This document shows, piece by piece, positions 17,011 to 23,247 of a stretch of 38,678 nucleotides of DNA (the first letter of the stretch is position 1; each line of letters begins with the position of its first letter). Under the pieces are notes generated by a model. It saw only the letters and a list, made by a program, of their open reading frames with translations. It was not told the DNA's origin and made no database searches. The stretch lies in NCBI RefSeq assembly GCF_013389365.1, contig NZ_JACADJ010000035.1, forward strand, positions 1 to 38,678, read 5' to 3'. The position numbers were made by a program, and so were the translations under genes. Source of the stretch: Desulfobacter latus. GTDB taxonomy: Bacteria > Desulfobacterota > Desulfobacteria > Desulfobacterales > Desulfobacteraceae.

Positions 17011-17865
17011 ATGGCCATAACCCTCAATACCAACATCGACAGCCAAAAGGCCCTCTCCCAGTTGCAGAAGAGCCAGGAGGGCCTGTCCGAATCCCTGAAC
17101 CGGATCGCCACCGGCAGAAGGATCAACCGGGCATCAGACGACCCATCCGGCATGATCATCGCCAATTCCCTCGGCTTCCAGGCCCGGGGCATGGGCCAGG
17201 CGATTCGAAATACGCATGACGCCAACGCCATCGCTCAGGTGGCCGACGGGGCTTTGGGCGAAGCCACGGGAATCCTCGACAACATCCGTGAGAAGGCGAT
17301 CCAGGCGGCCAACGGCAGTCATTCGGCGGACAGCCGTGCAGCCCTGCAGGCGGATATCGACAAATCCCTTCAGGCCCTGGGGGATCTTTCCCAGGACACG
17401 TCATTCAACGGGCAGAAGCTGCTTTCCGGGGAGTTTTCCAACAAGGTGTTCCAGACGGGGGGCGGCCAGGGGGAAAACGTCACCTTATCCATCCCCTCGG
17501 TGGATCCGAGCGTTCTTGGCGGGGAGCATGAAGGAGGTTCTCTGGCCGGAATCGACGTCACCACCCAGGAGGGTGCCCAAGCGGCCATCGCCATCACCGA
17601 CGCCGCCCTCGAACAGGTAGGAAACGCCCGCTCCGATATCGGCGCCTCCCAGAACCAGCTGGAATCAACCATAAACAATCTTTCCACCAGCCGCATCAGC
17701 GCCTTTAACAGCCAGTCCCAGGTGCAGGATGTGGATTTCGCGGAAGAAGCCATGAACCTGACCAAGATGGAGAATCTGACCAAGGCGAGAACTTTCGCCC
17801 TGGCCCAGTCCAATACTGCCGGCCGGAACGCGCTAAGCGTTCTCGGCCTCGGCGCCGACAAATAA
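17011..17865 (+). CDS. fliC: Flagellin
   Basis: The 284-residue protein has the conserved flagellin N-terminus (AITLNTNIDSQKALSQLQ, then LSSG-like SLNRIATGRRINRASDDPSGM) and C-terminus (ARSDIGASQNQLESTINNL...MENLTKARTFALAQSN). These form the D0/D1 helices of the filament, with only a short variable middle. It would be exported by the flagellar type III system and assembled as the filament. No other flagellar gene is in the window, so it is an orphan copy. It is clearly more G+C-rich with C/G-ending codons than its neighbours, which suggests transfer. GGAGGT lies 6 bp before the ATG at 17011; the open frame further upstream runs through the leader and is not used. A c-di-GMP riboswitch precedes it. 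Confidence 0.95.
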   Translation: MAITLNTNIDSQKALSQLQKSQEGLSESLNRIATGRRINRASDDPSGMIIANSLGFQARGMGQAIRNTHDANAIAQVADGALGEATGILDNIREKAIQAANGSHSADSRAALQADIDKSLQALGDLSQDTSFNGQKLLSGEFSNKVFQTGGGQGENVTLSIPSVDPSVLGGEHEGGSLAGIDVTTQEGAQAAIAITDAALEQVGNARSDIGASQNQLESTINNLSTSRISAFNSQSQVQDVDFAEEAMNLTKMENLTKARTFALAQSNTAGRNALSVLGLGADK

Positions 17866-17948
17866 TCACCATTCAGTCATCCGAAATGATCAAGGTTGAA
17901 AAACCGGCACGGACAATCGGACCTCTTTAAGTTCCTGGGATTTTATGG

Positions 17949-17977
17949 TTGACACCCACAGGGGTTTGTACTATGAC
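17949..17977 (+). promoter_or_regulatory. Possible promoter of the uptake operon
   Basis: TTGACA (17949-17954), a 17-bp spacer and TATGAC (17972-17977) resemble a sigma-70 promoter. The transcript would pass the long inverted repeat and the terminator-like hairpin at 18182-18237 before reaching the permease gene. No Fur box, cobalamin riboswitch or other known metal riboswitch was recognised between 17866 and 18297. Confidence 0.4.
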
Positions 17978-18013
17978 TAACCGTCAATAAGCCCTGAAGG
18001 GTTTTACTTGATG

Positions 18014-18142
18014 ATCAAGTTTTTGTTAATTTGCCCAACTTCGGCGTTGGAAAAAATTTTTAATCCTCAAAATATATTGTATATTCCTCCGGTTAAAAAT
18101 TGTTTCCGCCTTGAATTTGAACAAATTCTCTAAAAACTTGAT
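18014..18142. repeat. 129-bp long-inverted-repeat element
   Basis: Both ends begin ATCAAGTTTTT when read inward. The two arms (18014 to about 18067, and 18086-18142 in reverse complement) match imperfectly over roughly 53 bp around an A+T-rich centre containing ATATTGTATATT. The right arm recurs at 11176-11232. No open reading frame is inside. It is consistent with a miniature non-autonomous element or a large structured RNA leader. Confidence 0.7.
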
Positions 18143-18181
18143 AGTCGAGTTTTAGAAACAACTTTTTTATAGATTAAATTC

Positions 18182-18237
18182 AGGCCATGAAGGCCGGCGG
18201 AAAAGTCAATTGATCCGCCTGTGTTCATGGCCTTTTT
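18182..18237 (+). terminator. Terminator-like hairpin in front of the uptake operon
   Basis: AGGCCATGAA (18182-18191) pairs with TTCATGGCCT (18224-18233) and GGCGGA (18196-18201) with TCCGCC (18214-18219), followed by TTTTT. It lies 35-60 bp upstream of the permease start. It could end the flagellin transcript, or act as an attenuator in the operon leader. The sequence alone does not decide. Confidence 0.65.
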
Positions 18238-18297
18238 GTATTTTCAGGCAAAAGCCCCGGATGCTGACAGTTGAAGCTGAATGGAAAGGCACTCTTG

Positions 18298-19323
18298 TTG
18301 AAGCTGGATTTTTTGAAACAAAATAAAACCGCAGGCCTGACAGGGCTTGCGCTCCTGGTGGCGGGAACCGCCTGTTTTTGTATGGGAACCGGGGCCAAGT
18401 ATATTCCTGCTGCCATGGTGGGAAAAACTATTTTTTCACATATCTCAGGGTTCTGGGACGGTTCTGACATTTCCCCCCTTTACCATACCATTATCTGGAA
18501 AATTCGGACCCCCAGGGCATTACTGGCCATCATGACCGGTGTCTGTCTTGCCTCGTCCGGTGCGGTATTCCAGGGATGTTTTAAAAACCCCCTGGTGGAA
18601 CCCTATATCCTTGGCACATCCTCGGGTGCCGCCTTTGGTGCGGCCCTGGGGATCATGTTCCCTTCTTTTTTCATGTCCGTACAAATGCTGGCCTTTGCCT
18701 TTGCCTTTCTGGCGGTGGGCCTTGCCTATACCATGGCAAGAACCAGGGGGGAAACACCCCTGGTCAACCTGATCCTTTCCGGAATCATTACAGGGTCAAT
18801 TTTCACGGCACTGGTCGGCATTGTCAAGTACCTAGCCCGGGACGAAGCCCTGCGCGAGATTGTATTCTGGCTCATGGGCGGTTTTTATTATGCCGGGTGG
18901 ACCGATGTATCTTTGATGCTGCCCGTGGCCCTTGTGGGATTTTTGATCCTCTGGTCCCATGGGTGGAAGCTCAATATTTTATCCATGGGAGATAAAGAGG
19001 CCCGGGCCCTTGGCATTGATCCTGAAAAAAATAAATTCATCCTTATCAGCCTGTCCACCCTGATGACTGCGGCAGCCGTCTCCTCAGTGGGGATTATTCC
19101 CTGGGTGGGACTGATGATCCCCCATGCCGCTAGACTTATTTTCGGACCGGACCACCGGGTTGTCCTGCCGGCATCCGCCCTTTTAGGGGCCTTGTATCTT
19201 TTGATCTGCGACACCATTGCAAGAACCCTGACCCAGACGGAAATTCCCGTGGGGATCATTACCTCCCTGATCGGGGCACCCTATCTTTTTTTCCTGGTTC
19301 GAACCCGGGGACAACGAATGTAA
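18298..19323 (+). CDS. FecCD/BtuC-type ABC transporter permease
   Basis: This inner-membrane permease belongs to the family importing iron-siderophores, haem and vitamin B12. It has about ten hydrophobic segments. Family motifs are RTPRALLAIMTGVCLASSGAVFQGCFKNPLVEPYILGTSSGAAFGA and, near the C-terminus, VGIIPWVGLMIPHAARLIFGPDHR, which includes the ATPase coupling region. Length is normal (about 340). No ATG is available before the first membrane segment. I favour the TTG at 18298, which has GGAAAGG 8 bp upstream; the TTG at 18271 is the alternative. It is the first gene of an apparent six-gene uptake operon and is followed by the ATPase after 2-14 bp. The substrate cannot be read from the permease. 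Confidence 0.93.
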   Translation: MKLDFLKQNKTAGLTGLALLVAGTACFCMGTGAKYIPAAMVGKTIFSHISGFWDGSDISPLYHTIIWKIRTPRALLAIMTGVCLASSGAVFQGCFKNPLVEPYILGTSSGAAFGAALGIMFPSFFMSVQMLAFAFAFLAVGLAYTMARTRGETPLVNLILSGIITGSIFTALVGIVKYLARDEALREIVFWLMGGFYYAGWTDVSLMLPVALVGFLILWSHGWKLNILSMGDKEARALGIDPEKNKFILISLSTLMTAAAVSSVGIIPWVGLMIPHAARLIFGPDHRVVLPASALLGALYLLICDTIARTLTQTEIPVGIITSLIGAPYLFFLVRTRGQRM

Positions 19324-19337
19324 AAATGGAGCAGCCT

Positions 19338-20132
19338 ATGCTTAAAGTTGAAAATCTATACCATGCCTTTAACCGGCGGACCATACTTGAGGATATCAAT
19401 TTTTCAGTGGAAAAAGGGCAGCTTTGCGGTCTTTTCGGCCCCAACGGGTCGGGCAAGACCACCCTGTTCCAGTGCTGCCTTGGGTTTATCCGCCCAGACA
19501 AGGGAATGATCCGCTTCCTGGACAAGGACATTCGCAAACTGACCATCCGGGAAACAGCACAGCACGTGGCATACGTTCCCCAGCATCACACCCAGCCCTT
19601 TCCCTTTCAGGTCGAGGAGATGGTGCTCATGGGACGAACCCCTCACATGAGAGGATTCTACAAGCCGGCAAAAAAAGATCAGGCCGCCGCCAGAACGGCC
19701 ATGGAACGGGTAGGGATTTCAAATCTTGCCCGGGAACCCTTTGATATCCTGTCCGGAGGCCAGCAGCAGTTGGTGTTGATCGCCCGGGCCATTGCCCAGG
19801 GTACGGATATGATTTTTCTGGATGAACCCACATCGGCCCTGGATTTCAGGAACCAGACCCTGGTCTGGAAAGCCTTAAGACAGATTGCAGACCAGGGCAC
19901 GGGAATTCTGGCCTGCAGCCATGACCCCAACCACGTGGCCTGGTTCTGCGACACAACCGTGGTCCTTGGATCCCCGGGTCTTGTAGCCAAAGGCGACCCC
20001 AGCAAGGTTTTTTCCCAGCAGCTTATGGATGAAATCTATAAAGGGGCCTGTGAGGTCTCCCATGCCATGGATTTAAAAATCATCCTTCCCAGCGGGCTGA
20101 CCCGGCACCCGGCAGAGGCGGCCGGATGCTGA
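19338..20132 (+). CDS. FecE/BtuD-type ABC transporter ATPase
   Basis: This ATPase powers the permease before it. It has Walker A GPNGSGKTT, the Q-loop region (YVPQHH), the ABC signature LSGGQQQ, Walker B MIFLDEPTSALD and the switch histidine in CSHDPNH, all intact. Length (264 residues) is normal for the iron-complex/B12 class. The ATG at 19338 is preferred because GGAG lies just upstream; an ATG at 19326 would add four residues. After its stop the operon is interrupted by a heptamer repeat element (20174-20285) before the next gene. Confidence 0.95.
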   Translation: MLKVENLYHAFNRRTILEDINFSVEKGQLCGLFGPNGSGKTTLFQCCLGFIRPDKGMIRFLDKDIRKLTIRETAQHVAYVPQHHTQPFPFQVEEMVLMGRTPHMRGFYKPAKKDQAAARTAMERVGISNLAREPFDILSGGQQQLVLIARAIAQGTDMIFLDEPTSALDFRNQTLVWKALRQIADQGTGILACSHDPNHVAWFCDTTVVLGSPGLVAKGDPSKVFSQQLMDEIYKGACEVSHAMDLKIILPSGLTRHPAEAAGC

Positions 20133-20173
20133 TATGCCAGGGCCCAGGACTTGATAACCGGGCAGACAACCCA

Positions 20174-20285
20174 TTAATTTAAGAGTATAGGAATTTCCAG
20201 TACCCAGCACCCAGTACCCAGTACCCAGTACCCAGCACCCACAGTACCCAGCACCTAACAGTCCGCCCAAAGGGCGCTAATTTAA
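20174..20285 (-). repeat. Hairpin-plus-heptamer repeat, copy 3, inside the uptake operon
   Basis: The copy has AATTTAAGAGTATAGGAATTTCC, about nine 7-bp units (mostly CCCAGTA with some CCCAGCA) and the CGCCCAAAGGGCG palindrome. It fills most of the 163-bp gap between the ATPase and the first methyltransferase. The AAGGA just past its end (20285-20289) lies in ribosome-binding-site position for the ATG at 20296. Confidence 0.85.
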
Positions 20286-20295
20286 GGAATAACCA

Positions 20296-21162
20296 ATGGA
20301 AGCCAAAATAGTACAGGATATTGACTGGAACCGGGTCTGGGAAGAACAGACCCTTTTATGGCGGGATTCAGCCGGAAAAAGCTGCAAGGAGTTCTGGGCA
20401 GACGAGGGCGCCGCCCGGGTTTATTCCCAAAAAGCCGGGGGCAGCCGTTCTGAACGGGTCATCAAGACCGTTGCCGGCCTTGGCCTCACCCCTGCCACCC
20501 GGGTTCTGGATATCGGGGCAGGTCCCGGCAACCTGGCCCTGCCCATGGCACAAACAGCCAGGTCCGTTACCACGGTGGAGCCTTCACCGGGCATGAACCA
20601 GGTGATGGCCCGGAAAATTTCAGACCGGAAAGCCGGTAACATCATCCAGGTTGAAAAAACCTGGGAAGCCGTTGACCCGGATAATGACTTGTCCGCCCCC
20701 TATGACCTGGTCCTGGCGTCCATGTCCCTGGGGATGAAAGACATCCGGGCGGCCATTGAAAAGATGAACCGGGTCTGCCGGGGACGGGTGGTGGTCTTCT
20801 GGCATGCCGGTATCCCGGGATGGGAAATCATGCCCAGGGCCCTTTGGCCCAAATTGTTCAACATGGATTACTACGGCGGTCCCAAAAGTGATGTCCTGTT
20901 CCAGGTGCTTTATCAGATGGGGATTTACCCTGAAATCCAGGTGGCTTCCAACCGGTTTTCAGAAGTTTTTGAAGACTTGGAAAAGGCCAAAGACTATTAC
21001 TTTAGACGGTTTACCTGTTTAAAACCCGAGCATGGCAAGGCATTGGAAGAGTTTCTTCTGGGCCATTGTGAACAGACAGAGCAGGGGGTGACCCACGACT
21101 TTGTCCATGAGTCCATGCGCTTTGAATGGCAGATAAAGGAAACAGATAATGATAAACATTAA
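20296..21162 (+). CDS. Class I SAM-dependent methyltransferase in the uptake operon
   Basis: The 288-residue cytoplasmic protein has the SAM-binding motif I VLDIGAGPGNLALPMA at about residues 75-90, the acidic end of strand 2 (TTVEPSPGMN) and the motif IV region PYDLVLASMSLGMKDI. It is a type 11/UbiE-like methyltransferase. The substrate is unknown. A helical N-terminal extension (WNRVWEEQTLLWRDSAGKSCKEFW) precedes the fold. Such methyltransferases occur beside iron-complex ABC transporters in other anaerobes, but their role there is not established to my knowledge. The 3' end overlaps the binding-protein gene by 14 bp, so the two are translationally coupled. Confidence 0.88.
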   Translation: MEAKIVQDIDWNRVWEEQTLLWRDSAGKSCKEFWADEGAARVYSQKAGGSRSERVIKTVAGLGLTPATRVLDIGAGPGNLALPMAQTARSVTTVEPSPGMNQVMARKISDRKAGNIIQVEKTWEAVDPDNDLSAPYDLVLASMSLGMKDIRAAIEKMNRVCRGRVVVFWHAGIPGWEIMPRALWPKLFNMDYYGGPKSDVLFQVLYQMGIYPEIQVASNRFSEVFEDLEKAKDYYFRRFTCLKPEHGKALEEFLLGHCEQTEQGVTHDFVHESMRFEWQIKETDNDKH

Positions 21163-22354
21163 ATCCATACACCATATCCTGAGGCTTGCCCTGTTCACCT
21201 CGGTGATCTTTGCATGCCTTCTTTGCCAAAGCCAGGCCTTTGGCAAAGAACAGATTACGGTCGAGGATTTCAGGGGAAAAACCGTACAGGTACCGGTGAA
21301 AATCAACCGGGTTATCACCATCAGCGACGGATTGATAGAAGGGGTGATGACCCGGCTGGGAGAGGCCCATAAGATTGTAGCCTTAGGCTCCCAGTGTATC
21401 CCCAGGGTCTGGACTTACGACATTCCCAATAAAAACGGGGGCAGTTTTCCCTATAAAGAGGGCATGAACACCATCACCTACCTGAACCCGAACTTCAAAA
21501 ATCTTCCCCTGGTGGCAAAATTCGGGGTCGGCATCAGTTATGAAAGGGTGGCCGAACTTAATCCGGATCTGATCATTATCCGCACCGGTTCCTGCGCCCT
21601 GAACCAGGGCAGGGATATCCTGGATAAAACCATCGGGCTTCTGGATTCTTTAGGCGTCCCCCTGGTGGTCCTCCACGGGCCCAATGCCACCCCTGATCCG
21701 GGCATTGAATCCATCTCCCGGGAAATCCGGATCCTGGGGAAAATTTTTCAGAAAGAGGACCAGGCACTGGCGCTTGCCCAATACCTTGCGTCCTGTGTGA
21801 TGATGGTCCGGGAAAGGACCGAAGGCATTGTGCCTGACCAGCAAAAACGGCTGCTGCTGTTAGGGCTTTCCCCTAAGGCCAGAACCCAGGGCGGGGCCGG
21901 CCATGTCAAAGGGGTGGATACCCTTCAAACCTATTTTTTAGAACAGGTGATACGGGCCAAGAACGCCTTTACCGGTCCCGGGGCCTGGAATATCCTGAAC
22001 ACCGAACAGCTTCTGGCCCTGGATCCCGATCTTGTTGTCCTGGTTACGGCCTGGGGGTATCACCCCCCGGAAGAGCTTTATTTTGCCCCTTACTATGAGG
22101 GGCTGCAGGAGATGCGGGCCGTTAAAAACAAGGCCGTGGTCGCCCTGCCCTGGACTCCCTGTAATTGTGAAAAACGGCTTGAATACCCCATTGATATCAT
22201 GGTGATGGCCAAGGCTGCCTATCCGGAACGGTTTAAGGACATCAACCTGAACCAGTGGCTCCTTGATTTTTACCAGACGGTTTATAAAGTTGATAAAAAA
22301 ACCGCAGACGAACTTTTGTCCCGGCAGTGGATGGGCTGGGTCCGAAAGGAGTAA
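21149..22354 (+). CDS. Periplasmic substrate-binding protein (FecB/BtuF-like) with CxC motif
   Basis: The 401-residue protein has a signal peptide (hydrophobic to about residue 30, likely cut after SQA). It then follows the type III binding-protein pattern: ITVEDFRGKTVQVPVKINRVITI, VAELNPDLIIIRTGS, and the C-terminal AKAAYPERF of the PF01497 family. It captures the substrate delivered by the TonB receptor and passes it to the permease. It is richer in cysteine than usual for this family: mature-chain cysteines at about 83, 149, 216, 338 and 340, the last two as PCNCEK. A soft-metal ligand or disulfide is possible. Ribosome binding site AAGGA lies before the ATG, inside the upstream gene. Confidence 0.9.
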   Translation: MINIKSIHHILRLALFTSVIFACLLCQSQAFGKEQITVEDFRGKTVQVPVKINRVITISDGLIEGVMTRLGEAHKIVALGSQCIPRVWTYDIPNKNGGSFPYKEGMNTITYLNPNFKNLPLVAKFGVGISYERVAELNPDLIIIRTGSCALNQGRDILDKTIGLLDSLGVPLVVLHGPNATPDPGIESISREIRILGKIFQKEDQALALAQYLASCVMMVRERTEGIVPDQQKRLLLLGLSPKARTQGGAGHVKGVDTLQTYFLEQVIRAKNAFTGPGAWNILNTEQLLALDPDLVVLVTAWGYHPPEELYFAPYYEGLQEMRAVKNKAVVALPWTPCNCEKRLEYPIDIMVMAKAAYPERFKDINLNQWLLDFYQTVYKVDKKTADELLSRQWMGWVRKE

Positions 22355-22357
22355 AAA

Positions 22358-23032
22358 ATGGGAAATATAATGGATGAACAGGACCTGAAAAGACAGGAAT
22401 TCTTCAACCAGGGGGCTGAAACCTGGCTGGATAAATTCTATAAAAACCCGGACACCAACGGCCATGATCTGCACAAAGAAAAGATCGGCACCATTGTAGC
22501 AACACTGGATCCCCGCCCAAACCACCGGGTTCTGGATCTTGGGTGCGGTTCAGGGGTCCTGGTTCCCTATCTTCTTGACAGGCTCTCCCCTGAAGGACAG
22601 CTTGTGGAAATGGATTATGCCCCCAAAATGATCCAGGCCAACAAGACCGTCCACACGGATGACCGGATCTGCTTTGAATGCGCCCATGTCATGGAGATGC
22701 CCTTTGAGCTGGAATCCTTTGACCGGGTGATCTGCTTTGCCTGTTTTCCCCATTTCCAGGACCAGCCCGGAGCCGTCCAAAAGATAGCCAGGGTTCTTAA
22801 GCCCGGGGGGAGACTTGTCATCGCCCATCTGCTCTCTTCCGATGAAATCGCCACCCACCACAAGGGACATACACCGGTTTCCAGCGACCAGCTGCCCATG
22901 CTGGACCATCTGGCAGGCTGGCTGTCAAAAAATCATCTTGAGATGAGTGAATTTACGAATGTACCCGGATTTTACTGCCTGGCCGCCGTGAAAGGGGCAG
23001 TCAAGACCCGGGCGGATCTGAATTGGGGTTAA
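22358..23032 (+). CDS. Second class I SAM-dependent methyltransferase
   Basis: The 224-residue UbiE/type 11 methyltransferase has motif I VLDLGCGSGVLVPYLLDRL at about residues 54-72, MDYAPKMIQANK after strand 2, and the motif FDRVICFACFPHFQDQPG with the post-motif LKPGGRLVIAHL. It starts 3 bp after the binding-protein stop, so it belongs to the operon. It is not a close duplicate of the methyltransferase at 20296: the N-termini and the residues around motif I differ. Two methyltransferases in an uptake operon suggest that the imported compound is methylated or demethylated, or that a methylated ligand is involved. This is inference. Confidence 0.88.
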   Translation: MGNIMDEQDLKRQEFFNQGAETWLDKFYKNPDTNGHDLHKEKIGTIVATLDPRPNHRVLDLGCGSGVLVPYLLDRLSPEGQLVEMDYAPKMIQANKTVHTDDRICFECAHVMEMPFELESFDRVICFACFPHFQDQPGAVQKIARVLKPGGRLVIAHLLSSDEIATHHKGHTPVSSDQLPMLDHLAGWLSKNHLEMSEFTNVPGFYCLAAVKGAVKTRADLNWG

Positions 23033-23070
23033 ACCCTTTAGTGTTGCCCGTAAAACAAAATAATGGTTTG

Positions 23071-23119
23071 GGGAAAACAAAAGCATCTATCCTGGCAGAG
23101 ACGCTGCTTTTGTTTTCCC
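23071..23119 (+). promoter_or_regulatory. Strong hairpin between methyltransferase and receptor genes
   Basis: GGGAAAACAAAAGC (23071-23084) pairs perfectly with GCTTTTGTTTTCCC (23106-23119), a 14-bp stem. No T-run follows on the plus strand. It may lower read-through into the receptor gene, or stabilise the 3' end of the upstream message. Confidence 0.55.
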
Positions 23120-23178
23120 GGATCCTCCAGGGGAGGGAATTCGAGTATAGCTGCTGTTTTCCTCTCCTGTCAATCCGG

Positions 23179-23217
23179 TCCGGATAAGAACGTGTCACCT
23201 TTACATTATCCGGATAA
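23179..23217. promoter_or_regulatory. Possible operator: TCCGGATAA half-site and TTATCCGGATAA palindrome
   Basis: TTATCCGGATAA (23206-23217) is a perfect 12-bp palindrome, 30 bp before the receptor ATG. A further TCCGGATAA lies at 23179-23187. Two related sites at this spacing suggest binding of a dimeric regulator, or control of the receptor apart from the rest of the operon. No known regulator consensus was recognised. Confidence 0.4.
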
Positions 23218-23247
23218 ACGATAACCCGTAAAAAGGAGAAGAAAATT

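Noticed and set aside
17866-18297. Cobalamin or other known riboswitch before the uptake operon
   Set aside because: I looked for the B12-box and other known cores and found none; only the inverted repeat and the terminator-like hairpin are present.
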